A DNA stretch of 64,000 bases from Streptomyces cynarae (GTDB taxonomy: Bacteria; Actinomycetota; Actinomycetes; Streptomycetales; Streptomycetaceae). Below the pieces are notes generated by a model. That model did no database searches and had not been told where the DNA came from. It worked only from the letters and a program-made list of their open reading frames with translations. This document shows, piece by piece, positions 52,118 to 60,773 of this stretch. A program made the translations under genes and the position numbers. Every line of letters begins with the position of its first letter. The stretch's first letter is position 1. The DNA is taken from positions 4,530,001 through 4,594,000 of the forward strand of contig NZ_CP106793.1 in NCBI RefSeq assembly GCF_025642135.1. Reading direction: 5' to 3'.

Positions 52118-53560
52118 TCAGTTCTCCGTCACGCCGACCCACTCGGTGCCGCCGACCGGGTACTCGTAGACGGGACGGCCCTGACTGCCGCTCGTGCGGA
52201 ACGGTTTTCCGTGGTCGTCGATCCGTGTCGTCCCCTGGCGGCCACCACTGGACCACTCCAGTTCCACGTACCAGTTCACGTCGTGGGCAGTGGCATGGGC
52301 GGTGATGTACAGCACCTCGGGGTCGGACTGGCTGACCTTGTACGGGAATCCGCGCTGGCCGGCCTTCGGCACGATGGTGGGGTGACCGGCGTCGAGGTCC
52401 GTGTCGAACGACCGCGTCTCCACGCCTCCGCCGCAGCCCGACGCCCCCAGATATGCGTTCCAGGCCGGGGGCGGTCCCGAGCTGACCACACGGACGTGTA
52501 TGGACTCGATGACGACGGTTTCGTCCCCGGTGCCCTGGACGGTGAGCGCCACCCGTTGCCTGTCGGCGGCGACGGCGCCGTGCGCCTTCACCCAGCCCGG
52601 CACGTCCTGTCCCATCACCGGCGGTGAGACTTCGCTGGGCGGCCGGTTGATCAGGTACTTCCCCTCGCACTGAGGGTCGTCCCAGGCGTAGGTGCGGGTG
52701 GCCACCGTCAGAAGCGCGCCGAGGCTGTGCTGGGCGCGGCCCGTGGCGGTGCTCAACGCCGGAGCCGATGCCGAGGACTTCGCGCCAGGAGTGCTGGGGG
52801 CCGGGGAGCGGCTCGGACGCGCGAAGGGGGACACGGACGCCGAGGGGTGCGTCGTTGAGGAAGCCGGGGACTGCTGTCCGGAGGCGGCCACGGTGCCGGT
52901 CGGCACGCCGTCCCCCGCCAGGCCCGACCCTCCGCCCCTCAGATTGACCGTGATCGCCGTGGACAGGGCGACGACAGCGGCGGTGCTCGCCGCGATCAGA
53001 ACCCACCGCTTGCGGGCGGTCCGGATGAACAACGGTGGGCGGTGGGCGAGGACCACTTCGTCAGGCGACGGTTCGGCGACGGACCCGGGAAAGTCTGCGG
53101 GCTCGCTCATGGTTGTGGGCGCGGTTGCGGACACGGTCGGCGGCACGGGCGCCGGCGCGGACGGTGCCGGGGTGTCGGGCGCGGCGTCCGGGTGGGGTCG
53201 GTCGGGACCCGACTGCAGGGAACGGGGCTCCGACGACGGACCCGACGTAGGCGCTACGGCCTGGTCCGCAGAGGCCGGCTCCGCATTCCCTGCGGGCCGC
53301 CGGGCGCGTTCCCGTGCTGCATCCGCGAGGGCCCAACGGCGGTGCAGCTCGATCACTTCCTCAGGAGTCGCCTTGCACACCCGGGCGAAGCGGGCGACGA
53401 CAGCGTTGTCGGCCGGGACTCCTTCCCCCTTGCAGTAGCGGTGCAGCGTCGAGGTGCTCATGTGCGCCCGCTTCGCCAGGGCCTCGTAACTCAGCCCTGA
53501 ACGCTGCTTCAACTCGCGCAGCAGCGCCGCGAAATCAGCTATCTCCTCAGCCGCCCCCAC
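52118..53560 (-). CDS. Membrane-spanning XRE-type regulator with extracytoplasmic domain
   Basis: 480 aa from a GTG. An N-terminal helix-turn-helix (about residues 10-68, SGLSYEALAKRAHMSTSTLH and YCKGEGVP) is cytoplasmic. A 110-residue Pro/Ala linker leads to one membrane helix (WVLIAASTAAVVALSTAITV). Outside are a Ser/Pro-rich stalk and a C-terminal domain of about 190 residues with YAWDDPQCEGKYLINRPPSE and ASGCGGGVETRSFDTDLDA, so at least two cysteines. The layout suggests a one-component signal receptor. It is divergent from a secreted DUF4232 gene and an ECF sigma gene. Confidence 0.82.
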   Translation of the reverse strand: MGAAEEIADFAALLRELKQRSGLSYEALAKRAHMSTSTLHRYCKGEGVPADNAVVARFARVCKATPEEVIELHRRWALADAARERARRPAGNAEPASADQAVAPTSGPSSEPRSLQSGPDRPHPDAAPDTPAPSAPAPVPPTVSATAPTTMSEPADFPGSVAEPSPDEVVLAHRPPLFIRTARKRWVLIAASTAAVVALSTAITVNLRGGGSGLAGDGVPTGTVAASGQQSPASSTTHPSASVSPFARPSRSPAPSTPGAKSSASAPALSTATGRAQHSLGALLTVATRTYAWDDPQCEGKYLINRPPSEVSPPVMGQDVPGWVKAHGAVAADRQRVALTVQGTGDETVVIESIHVRVVSSGPPPAWNAYLGASGCGGGVETRSFDTDLDAGHPTIVPKAGQRGFPYKVSQSDPEVLYITAHATAHDVNWYVELEWSSGGRQGTTRIDDHGKPFRTSGSQGRPVYEYPVGGTEWVGVTEN

Positions 53561-53862
53561 GACTCCTCCATTCCGTCCGGCATCCCAGGAAGGTCACGTT
53601 TCACCAGGTCAGAGCCGGTGCGAGCATCCCAGCATCCCGAAAACCCCGATGGAATGGCGGATGGGACGCGGCCTGGCACAGGCTTGGGCCATCCAAGCAC
53701 GCCGCATCGCCGGACACGGTGATCGCGCTTGATTCCCCTTAACGGCCCGCTCGTCGGGCGCGGCCGCTCACACCTCACGCAGCACCAGAAGACCGAGCCG
53801 ACCGGCACAGTCCGCAATCGGAAGCTCATTTTCCGGATATTCAGAGAAAGCAGTCCTTGATC
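53561..53862. other. 302-bp divergent spacer
   Basis: Between the membrane-spanning regulator (minus) and the secreted DUF4232 gene (plus). It must hold both promoters and is a likely target of either regulator. No clear operator stands out by eye. Confidence 0.45.
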
Positions 53863-54411
53863 ATGCGTATCGCCACCCGCCTTGCCTCCCGCGCAACCGC
53901 CTCCTCCGTGGTCGTCGCCGCGGCCCTCGCGCTCGTCGGCTTCCAGGCCGCCGGGCAGACCGCCTCCGCCGCCACCAAAAAGGCCCCCTCGGTCGTCACT
54001 TGCACCACGGCGAACACCAAGCTGACCGTCACCCGGGAGTCCCGCCCGATCAACCACCTGCTGCTCAAGGCCACCAACACCGGTACCAGGCCCTGCTACG
54101 CCTACATCGCCCCCTACCTGAGGGCCGGCGCCGACGCCCAGGCACCACTGCCGTGGGCGAAGGAGACCACGCCGCAGGCCGTGGTGACGCTCGAGCCCGG
54201 CCAGTCCGCGTACGCCGGCATCACCACGTACTCCCCCGACGGCGAAGGCGGCAGCAAGGTGAAGACCCTGGGCGTGTTCTTCGCCGACAAGAAGGCCGAG
54301 GCGACCGGCAAGGAGAAGACCCTGAAGCTGCCGAACGGCGGCGTCTTCTTCAACAGCGCCGCCACCGTCACTTACTGGCAGAGCACCGCCAAGGACGCCC
54401 TGTCCTGGTAG
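53863..54411 (+). CDS. Secreted DUF4232-domain protein
   Basis: 182 aa. A Sec-type signal peptide (MRIATRLASRATASSVVVAA then ALALVGFQAAGQTASA) is followed by a DUF4232 domain with Cys in VVTCTTANTKLTV and GTRPCYAYIAPY. There is no lipobox, so the protein should be released. The ATG is preceded by only a weak ribosome site. It lies 166 bp before the ECF sigma gene and divergent from the membrane regulator. Confidence 0.82.
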   Translation: MRIATRLASRATASSVVVAAALALVGFQAAGQTASAATKKAPSVVTCTTANTKLTVTRESRPINHLLLKATNTGTRPCYAYIAPYLRAGADAQAPLPWAKETTPQAVVTLEPGQSAYAGITTYSPDGEGGSKVKTLGVFFADKKAEATGKEKTLKLPNGGVFFNSAATVTYWQSTAKDALSW

Positions 54412-54577
54412 CCGCCCCGGCGTCCCATGGCGCAGCCGCCACCCTGCGCAACCGACGTCCCACCTTCACCGGGGCACGCCGGGGGACGCAGTGCGTCGGC
54501 GCCGGTGCCGCGGACGCCACACAGGCTCTCCGCCGTCTGTCACCCACGAGAGATCTCACCCGAGGAAGTGTGACGCC

Positions 54578-55159
54578 GTGACGATCGTCGCAGAGGTCCG
54601 CCCGGCCGGGGCGCCGACCAGGAACGAAGCGTTGTGCCGGGAATGGAGCGACGCGGACGCCGAGACGTTCATCCGAGCCTTGTACCTGCAGCACGGGAAG
54701 CCTGTGCTCTGGTACGCGGCCCGGCTGCTGGAGGGGGACTGGCACCGCGCGCAGGACGTGCTCCAGGAGGCCGCCATCCGGGCCTGGCATTACTCCGCGA
54801 AGCGGGGAGGTGCCCCCCAGGCGATGCGGCCCTGGCTGTTCACGGTCGTACGCAACCTGCTGATAGACAGCCATCGTGCGCGGATCCTGCGACCCGCGAC
54901 ACCGGATCCGCTGGAGGACACCGTCATCGCTGTCGCCGACGAGGTGGACCGGCTGCTGACGACCCACATGGTGGCGGACGCGCTCGGAGATCTCACGGAA
55001 CAGCAGCGGGAGATCCTCCGGCTCATGTACTTCAACGGCACAAGCGTTGCGGAAGTGTCGGAACGCCTCGGCATCCCGCAGGGCACGGTCAAGTCCCGCA
55101 CCCACAACGCACTGCGGGCACTGAAGAGGGTGCTGGCAGCCCGAGGCTTCCACGGCTGA
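54578..55159 (+). CDS. ECF-type RNA polymerase sigma factor
   Basis: 193 aa from a GTG after GAGGAA; upstream in-frame extensions are not protein-like. Region 2 includes FIRALYLQHGKPVLWYAARL and AQDVLQEAAIRAWHYS, the -10-reading helix area. Region 4 includes LTEQQREILRLMYFNGTSVA and ERLGIPQGTVKSRTHNALRA, the -35-reading HTH. No anti-sigma gene is adjacent. The neighbour DUF4232 proteins could be its targets. Confidence 0.92.
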   Translation: MTIVAEVRPAGAPTRNEALCREWSDADAETFIRALYLQHGKPVLWYAARLLEGDWHRAQDVLQEAAIRAWHYSAKRGGAPQAMRPWLFTVVRNLLIDSHRARILRPATPDPLEDTVIAVADEVDRLLTTHMVADALGDLTEQQREILRLMYFNGTSVAEVSERLGIPQGTVKSRTHNALRALKRVLAARGFHG

Positions 55160-55267
55160 TGCCCTGGGGGCGCGGCGGAAGCTGATCGGGACAGCGGCGT
55201 TCGACGCCCCACACCGTCATGTCGGTGCCTGGCCCGGACTGCACCGTTCAGGGGCCACAGCGGTTGG

Positions 55268-55303
55268 TGACGGCACGGCTCGGCACGGCTCGGCTCGGCA
55301 CGG
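55268..55303. repeat. Short GGCACGGCTC tandem repeat
   Basis: Two 10-bp units GGCACGGCTC, a truncated GGCTC and a third diverged unit lie in the spacer between the sigma factor and the peroxidase. Confidence 0.55.
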
Positions 55304-55354
55304 CGGACGCCGCAACGGTGCCACCGCCTGGCGTCGGCCGCATACGAGGGCCTC

Positions 55355-56350
55355 TCATGCCCGTGGAGCCGGGCCGGGCGGGTCCGGCGGGTCGGGCGGG
55401 TCCGGCGGGTCGGGCAGGTTGTCCAGGAAGTCGCTGGTGGGCACATGGAACAGCGATCCGGTGACCGGTGTGGAGAAGTCCAGGATCCGGTCGTGGGACG
55501 CCGGCGGCGCGCCCAGGAACATGCGCTGCAACATCGTCTCCAGCACCGTCGGGGTGCGGGCGTACCCGATGAAGTACGTGCCGAACTCGCCCTTGCCGAG
55601 GGTGCCGAAGGGCATGTTGTCACGCAGGATCTCGTGCTTCGTACCGTCGCGGTCGACGATCGTGGTCAGGGCGACATGCGAGTCGGCCGGTTTCACCTCG
55701 TCGTCGAGTTCGACATCGGACAGCTTCCGACGCCCGATCACCCTCTCCTGGGCCTCCACCGGAAGGGCGTTCCAGGCCCGCAGATCGTGGAGGTACTTCT
55801 GCACCATCACATAGCTTCCGCCCGCGAAGCGGGGGTCCTCGTCGCCGACCAGCACCGCCTCGCCCGCCGCCGGGCCGACCGGGTTCTCCGTCCCGTCGAC
55901 GAAGCCGAGCAGGTCCCGCACGTCGAAGTACTTGAACCCGTGCACCTCGTCGCACACCGTCACGGCACCGCGGAGACGTTCCATGATTTCGCCCGCCAGC
56001 GCGAAGCACAGGTCGATGCGGGCGGCACGGATGTGGAAGAGCAGGTCACCGGGCGTGGACACCGCGCGGTGCACGGGGCCGGCCAGCTCACGGAAGGGAT
56101 GCAGCTCCGCGGGACGCGGCCCGGAGAACAGACGGTCCCACACGTCGGATCCGATGCCCGTGACACAGCTGAGCCTTCCACTGGGCGTGGCACGGAAGCC
56201 GACGGCCCGCTGCAACCCGTTCAGGTCGGCCAGCAACCCGCGGACAACCGGTTCGCTTCCCGGGTCCACCGTCACCACCAGGAAGATCGCGGCATCCGTC
56301 AACGGGGAGAGCACAGACTGGGGAACCGGCTCCGCGGAGGACTGGGTCAC
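55355..56350 (-). CDS. Dyp-type heme peroxidase (no export signal)
   Basis: 331 aa from the GTG placed 7 nt after AGGGG; two more in-frame GTGs lie upstream. The family motif GFVDGTENPVGP holds the distal Asp, with the proximal His in KPADSHVALTT and the conserved Arg in HEILRDNMPFGTLGKGEFGT. No Tat signal is present, so it is a cytosolic B-type enzyme or encapsulin cargo candidate, with a Pro-rich tail of PPD repeats (DPPDPPDPPDPPGP). It uses hydrogen peroxide to oxidise dyes or lignin-like substrates. No encapsulin gene is in view. Confidence 0.93.
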   Translation of the reverse strand: MTQSSAEPVPQSVLSPLTDAAIFLVVTVDPGSEPVVRGLLADLNGLQRAVGFRATPSGRLSCVTGIGSDVWDRLFSGPRPAELHPFRELAGPVHRAVSTPGDLLFHIRAARIDLCFALAGEIMERLRGAVTVCDEVHGFKYFDVRDLLGFVDGTENPVGPAAGEAVLVGDEDPRFAGGSYVMVQKYLHDLRAWNALPVEAQERVIGRRKLSDVELDDEVKPADSHVALTTIVDRDGTKHEILRDNMPFGTLGKGEFGTYFIGYARTPTVLETMLQRMFLGAPPASHDRILDFSTPVTGSLFHVPTSDFLDNLPDPPDPPDPPDPPGPAPRA

Positions 56351-56446
56351 GGCCACACCCCTTTCCCAGGGCACGGGCGGGTTTTCACTCTAGGGCGGCC
56401 CCAACGGGTGTGCCACCGCGCAGCGGGCGGATGCCGACGCCGGACG

Positions 56447-56473
56447 TTTTCCACAGCCCCGGAGTTGTCCACA
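56447..56473 (+). promoter_or_regulatory. Pair of DnaA boxes
   Basis: TTTTCCACA (56447-56455) and perfect TTGTCCACA (56465-56473), 9 bp apart, lie between the divergent Dyp peroxidase and DUF2252 genes, about 90 bp from each start. Confidence 0.55.
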
Positions 56474-56561
56474 GGCTCTGACGCGCCTCGACGGCCGACC
56501 TGTACGGTCATCCGCAGTTGATGTTCACACGGCTGCATGGACAGCGGGGGAGGCGATCGGT

Positions 56562-57992
56562 GTGACCGAAGTCGAGGCCGAGGCGGGGACGGCGAAGCCG
56601 CGGCAGGAGGCCCGGATTTCCGCGGTGCGCGGCTTCGCGCGGTGGCCGGTCGATGGCTCGCCGAAGGAGGACGGCAAGGCACTGCGCGCACGGGTGCGGC
56701 GCCAGGCCCACGCCGAACTGGTGCTGGACCCCGACCGCCCGGACGCGGTCACCGCCGTCGAGGAGTCCAACCGCGGTCGCCTCCCCGAGCTCACGCCCAT
56801 ACGCGTCGGCAGGATGGCGGCCACACCGTTCGCGTTCCTGCGCGGCTCGGCGGGCCTCATGGCCTACGACCTCGCACGCACCCCGATGACCGGCATCCGC
56901 GCCCAGATCTGCGGCGACGCCCACGCGGCGAACTTCGGCCTGTACGGGGACGCCCGCGGCGGCCTGGTCATCGACCTGAACGACTTCGACGAGACGGTGC
57001 ACGGCCCCTGGGAGTGGGATCTCAAGCGGCTCGCCGCCTCGCTGGTGCTCGCCGGCCGTGAGGCCGGGGCCGATGAGGACCGGTGCCGCCAGGCGGCGCA
57101 GGACGCGGTCGGCGCCTACCGGCGCACCATGCGCCTGCTGGCCAGGCTCCCGGTCCTGGACGCCTGGAACGCGATCGCGGACGAGGAGCTCGTCTCGCAC
57201 ACGGACGCCCACGATCTGCTCGGCACGCTGGAACGGGTCTCGGAGAAGGCGCGGGCCAACACGAGCGGGCGGTTCGCGGCGAAGGCGACGGAGCAGGTCG
57301 AGGACGGCGGCCGACGCTTCGTGGACGCGCCGCCGGTGCTGCGCCGCATACCGGACGCGGAGGCCGAGTCGGTCGCGGCGGCGCTGGAGGAGTATCTGAC
57401 GACGCTGCCCGAGGACCGTCTCCCGCTCCTCGCCCGGTACGCGGTGCACGACGTGGCGTTCCGCGTCGTCGGCACGGGAAGTGTGGGCACCCGCTCCTAT
57501 GTGGTGCTGCTTCTCGACCACCGAGGCGAACCGCTGATCCTCCAGGTCAAGGAGGCCCGCCCGTCGGCCCTGCTGCCCCACCTGGCCACGTCCGGGCATC
57601 CGGTGCCGGAGGTGGACCACGAGGGCCGCCGGGTCGTCCAGGGGCAGAAGCGCATGCAGGTCGTCAGCGACATCCTGCTGGGCTGGACGACGGTCGACGG
57701 ACGCCCCTACCAGGTACGGCAGTTCCGTAACCGCAAGGGCAGCGTCGACCCGGCGGCCCTGGCCGCCGACCAGATAGACGACTACGCCCGCATGACCGGG
57801 GCGCTGCTGGCCCGCGCCCACAGCCACAGCGCCGACCCGCGCCTTATCTCGGGCTACTGCGGCAAGAACGAGGAACTGGACGAGGCGACAGCGGCCTTCG
57901 CCGTGGCATACGCGGACCGCACGGAGGCGGATCACGCGGAACTGGTGGCGGCTGTGCGGAGTGGGCGGATCGCGGGGGAGATGGGGGTCTGA
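56562..57992 (+). CDS. DUF2252 family protein
   Basis: 476 aa, GTG start 8 nt after GGAGG. DUF2252 proteins have a fold like small-molecule kinases; the motifs CGDAHAANFGLYGDARGGLV and DLNDFDETVHGPWEWDLKRL (about residues 118-156) look like the catalytic and metal loops. YVVLLLDHRGEPLILQVKEA and the LLARAHSHSADPRLISGYCG tail are also conserved in the family. The substrate is unknown. It is cytosolic and intact. Confidence 0.85.
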   Translation: MTEVEAEAGTAKPRQEARISAVRGFARWPVDGSPKEDGKALRARVRRQAHAELVLDPDRPDAVTAVEESNRGRLPELTPIRVGRMAATPFAFLRGSAGLMAYDLARTPMTGIRAQICGDAHAANFGLYGDARGGLVIDLNDFDETVHGPWEWDLKRLAASLVLAGREAGADEDRCRQAAQDAVGAYRRTMRLLARLPVLDAWNAIADEELVSHTDAHDLLGTLERVSEKARANTSGRFAAKATEQVEDGGRRFVDAPPVLRRIPDAEAESVAAALEEYLTTLPEDRLPLLARYAVHDVAFRVVGTGSVGTRSYVVLLLDHRGEPLILQVKEARPSALLPHLATSGHPVPEVDHEGRRVVQGQKRMQVVSDILLGWTTVDGRPYQVRQFRNRKGSVDPAALAADQIDDYARMTGALLARAHSHSADPRLISGYCGKNEELDEATAAFAVAYADRTEADHAELVAAVRSGRIAGEMGV

Positions 57993-57998
57993 GGGGCT

Positions 57999-58033
57999 GG
58001 GGGGAGGGGGAGGGAGGGGGAGGGGGAGGGAGG
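57999..58033. other. Purine-only G-run tract
   Basis: 35 bases of only G and A with runs GGGGGG, GGGGG and GGG repeated, able to form a G-quadruplex, starting 6 bp after the DUF2252 stop. It may act as a transcription or replication pause. Confidence 0.6.
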
Positions 58034-58117
58034 CCCCCCCAAGGGTGTCGATCTGCCGGGCGCCCGACCTCACCGGACCACGGCAGAGCCCCCGCGACCG
58101 TGTCTTACGCTGGTGCG

Positions 58118-58987
58118 GTGACGACGCCCGATGCCGAGCAGAGCCAGACCGTGTCCGAGGCCGAGGAGCCGGTTGCCGAGGGCACCGGTTCGGGCGGGGC
58201 CGGGGGTGCCGGGGCGCGGCCCGAGGAGCGGCTGGAGCGGGCCGTGCGGGCCGCCGAGCAGGCGTTGATCGAGTACGAGATCGCCGTGGAGACCTTCCGC
58301 GTGGAGGTCGAGAACTTCTCCCGGTTGCACCACCAGAAGCTCGGCCCCGTGTACGCGCGCCTGGAGGAGCTGGACGCGGAGATCGCCGAGGCACGGGCCG
58401 CCCGCACCCAGGATCCGGAGGACATACGGCGTGCCCATGAGGCACGTGCCCGGGTCCTTCCGATGCCGGGTGTGGAGGAGCTGTTCCACGGCTGGATGGA
58501 CTCCGGCGGGCTGTTCCCGGAGGCGCAGGCCATGCTGACGGACCAGCCCGTGCGGCCTCCGCAGCGCGTGCGGCCCAGCGAGGAGGCCCGCAAGCTGTAC
58601 CGCGAGCTGGCCCGCAAGGCCCACCCCGACCTCGCTCAGGGCGAGGACGAGCGCAAACGGCGGGACGAGTTCATCGCCCGGGTCAACGCCGCCTACGCCC
58701 GCGGCGACGAGGCCCTGCTGCGGGAGCTGTCCGAGGAGTGGGCCGCCGGCCCCGTCCCCGAGGAGCGCCGGCCGAGTCACAGCGAGGAGCTCTACGCCCG
58801 TCTCGAGTGGCTTTCCCGGCGCAAGGAACTGCTCACGCTGGTGGCCCGGGAGCTGGAGGAGGGTGCGATCGGCTCGATGCTGCGGCTGGCCCCAGACGAC
58901 CCCGATGCTCTCCTCGAGGAGATCGCGGAGCAGCTGCTGGCCCAGGTCGCGCAGAAGGAAGCCGAGCTGGAGGCGCTGCGCGGCTGA
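58118..58987 (+). CDS. J-domain protein
   Basis: 289 aa from GTG 58118; a GTG six codons earlier is also open. A TACGCT hexamer ends 11 bp before the start, so the mRNA may be leaderless. The N-terminal half is a long helical, acidic coiled-coil region (about 30-115). A J-domain follows with helix SEEARKLYRELARKA and the HPD motif at His169-Pro170-Asp171, so it should stimulate a DnaK-type chaperone. The C-terminal third is again helical. Partner and cargo are unknown. Confidence 0.82.
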   Translation: MTTPDAEQSQTVSEAEEPVAEGTGSGGAGGAGARPEERLERAVRAAEQALIEYEIAVETFRVEVENFSRLHHQKLGPVYARLEELDAEIAEARAARTQDPEDIRRAHEARARVLPMPGVEELFHGWMDSGGLFPEAQAMLTDQPVRPPQRVRPSEEARKLYRELARKAHPDLAQGEDERKRRDEFIARVNAAYARGDEALLRELSEEWAAGPVPEERRPSHSEELYARLEWLSRRKELLTLVARELEEGAIGSMLRLAPDDPDALLEEIAEQLLAQVAQKEAELEALRG

Positions 58988-59048
58988 GCCCGCCGCGGCG
59001 GTCGACGATGGCGGGCACGTCCGCGTCGGCGTCGGGTAGCGTCGGGGT

Positions 59049-59396
59049 ATGCATTTCGGAGCTGGTGTGCCCACGGTCGAGGTCGCGGACCTCAAGGACG
59101 ACGACTTCCTGCTGGACGTCCGCGAGGACGACGAGTGGCGGGCGGGTCACGCGGAGGGGGCGCTGCACATCCCCCTCAGCGAGTTCGTCGCGCGCTACGG
59201 AGAGTTCACCGAGGCGGCGCCGCAGGACGGACGGGTGCATGTGATCTGCCGCTCCGGGGGCCGTTCGGCTCAGGTGGCGATGTACCTGGTCCAGCAGGGC
59301 ATCGACGCGGTGAACGTCGACGGCGGCATGCAGGTGTGGGCCGCCGAGGGCCGGCCGGTCGTGGACGCCAAGGGCGAGCCCGGCATCGTGCTGTAG
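59049..59396 (+). CDS. Rhodanese-like domain protein
   Basis: 115-aa single rhodanese domain, a likely sulfurtransferase. The active-site loop CRSGGRS has the catalytic Cys67, and the upstream LLDVREDDEWRAGHAEGALH is typical. It is soluble. It may transfer sulfur to cyanide or thiols; its real acceptor is unknown. Confidence 0.93.
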   Translation: MHFGAGVPTVEVADLKDDDFLLDVREDDEWRAGHAEGALHIPLSEFVARYGEFTEAAPQDGRVHVICRSGGRSAQVAMYLVQQGIDAVNVDGGMQVWAAEGRPVVDAKGEPGIVL

Positions 59397-59479
59397 TCCG
59401 GCGCCGGGAGGTCGTGCCGCAGGCCGGCCCTGGGGCGTGGGGCGCAGTGCGTCCCCCGGACGTCGTGCTGTAGTCCGGC
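59386..59479. repeat. 17-bp direct repeat at the rhodanese 3' end
   Basis: TCGTGCTGTAGTCCGGC occurs at 59386-59402, spanning the rhodanese stop codon, and again at 59463-59479. It looks like a local duplication of the gene end. Confidence 0.65.
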
Positions 59480-59510
59480 CGGGACTTTTGCGAGCGGGGG
59501 CGTCCCCCGT

Positions 59511-60647
59511 TCAACCCAGCGGGTGCGCCGCCAGCAGGTCGCCCAGGCTCTCCTCGTGTGCCGCCGCCGGGCCGAGTGACAGCTCCAGGTGCTTGGCCCA
59601 GGCGTGGTACCGGTGCAGGGGGTAGTCGGTGTCGGCGCCGAAGCCGCCGTGCAGATGCTGCGCGGTCTGCACCACCCGCCGTACGCCCTCCGAAGCCCAG
59701 ATCTTCGCCACCGCGACGTCCCCGGCCGTCGGCAGCGTTCCCGTCGTGCCGGACGTGATGCGCCACGCGGCCTGCCAGAGTGTGGCCTCCATGGCGCGCA
59801 GGTCCATGTATCGGTCGGCGGCCTGCACTGCGACCGCCTGGAATGTGGCGATGGGGTGGCCGAACTGTTCCCGCTTGCCGGCGTACTCGCTGGTCATCCT
59901 CAGCGCGGCCTCGGCGAGACCGAGCGCGAGCGCGCACGTACCAGTGGTGAGCAGCAGGCGCAGCCACTCCCAGGCCCCCTCGGTGTCGAGCACATACCGG
60001 CCGGCGATCCGTGCCGAGTCCAGCCGCAGCTCGGCGAGCCGTTCCCCGGTCGTGGAGAGCTGCTCGGCCAGAACGGCACCCTCGTGCGTGCGCGGCACCA
60101 GGGCGAGGACGGCGCGGCCGGAATCGTCGGTGTGGGCCGGTACGAGGATGAGGTCGGCGTTGTATGCCCAGGGCACCGCCGTCTGTGTCCCCTCCAGCAC
60201 CCAGGTGCCGCCCTCCTGCCGTGCCACCACCGCCAGGTCGGCGGGGTCGTGCCCGGTCCGGCCGTGTGCGGCGATGGTGAGGACCGTCTCTCCCCGGCCG
60301 GTCCGTGCGAGTAGTTCCTCCTTCAACTCGGCGCTGCCGTAGGTCTGTACGGCGACCGCCGCCGTCGTGTTCTCCAGCAGCGGCACCCGTGCGAGCACTT
60401 TGGCCGACTCCCGCAGCACCAGGCAGAGGGCGATCGGGTCGAGACCCGCGCCGCCGTACTCCTCGTCCAGCAGCAGGCTGAGCAGGTCCGCGTCGGCGAG
60501 CCGCGTCCACAGCGTCCGGTCGAAGTCGTCGGCGACGGCGCCGGCGGTCAGTGCGGGGCTGGGCACCCCGTCCGGGGCGACCCCGGCGAACACGGCCTTC
60601 GCCGCTTCGACTGCCGCCTGCTGCTCCTCGCTGAAGGTGAAGTCCAC
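59511..60647 (-). CDS. Acyl-CoA dehydrogenase (FadE-like)
   Basis: 378-aa FAD-dependent acyl-CoA oxidising enzyme. The GTG start (VDFTFSEEQQAAVEAAKAVF) follows AGGAGG; a TTG upstream is less likely. ACAD middle strands include LTIAAHGRTGHDP and WVLEGTQTAVPWAYNADLIL, and the C-terminal motif LHGGFGADTDYPLHRYHAWA is present. The usual catalytic Glu position is not obvious, as in the second subunit of actinobacterial heteromeric ACADs. Two operator-like repeats lie upstream. It may act on steroid side chains or other long acyl-CoAs. Confidence 0.86.
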   Translation of the reverse strand: MDFTFSEEQQAAVEAAKAVFAGVAPDGVPSPALTAGAVADDFDRTLWTRLADADLLSLLLDEEYGGAGLDPIALCLVLRESAKVLARVPLLENTTAAVAVQTYGSAELKEELLARTGRGETVLTIAAHGRTGHDPADLAVVARQEGGTWVLEGTQTAVPWAYNADLILVPAHTDDSGRAVLALVPRTHEGAVLAEQLSTTGERLAELRLDSARIAGRYVLDTEGAWEWLRLLLTTGTCALALGLAEAALRMTSEYAGKREQFGHPIATFQAVAVQAADRYMDLRAMEATLWQAAWRITSGTTGTLPTAGDVAVAKIWASEGVRRVVQTAQHLHGGFGADTDYPLHRYHAWAKHLELSLGPAAAHEESLGDLLAAHPLG

Positions 60648-60675
60648 GGCCTGTCCTCCTGGCGGTCCGCTGATC

Positions 60676-60688
60676 TGACGGTCCGTCA
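60676..60688. promoter_or_regulatory. Operator-like repeat TGACGGTCCGTCA
   Basis: Six-base arms about a central T, 29 bp before the acyl-CoA dehydrogenase start. The same 13 bases occur at 23231-23243. A TetR-family site is likely. Confidence 0.55.
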
Positions 60689-60691
60689 AGA

Positions 60692-60705
60692 TAGAACAGG
60701 TTCTA
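60692..60705. promoter_or_regulatory. KstR-like operator TAGAACAGGTTCTA
   Basis: Fits the known KstR consensus TNNAACNNGTTNNA at every fixed position. It lies 45 bp upstream of the acyl-CoA dehydrogenase start and 4 bp from the TGACGG repeat. KstR represses sterol-degradation genes in mycobacteria and rhodococci. Confidence 0.65.
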
Positions 60706-60773
60706 GAAGAAGGGAACGGTCAGCGGACAGGCCCTCCCGGGAACGCCTGGCAAACGTCTCCGCGGGGGAACGC

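Noticed and set aside
59206-60510. Minus-strand frame of 434 codons overlapping the acyl-CoA dehydrogenase
   Set aside because: Out-of-frame shadow of the dehydrogenase and antisense of the rhodanese gene.
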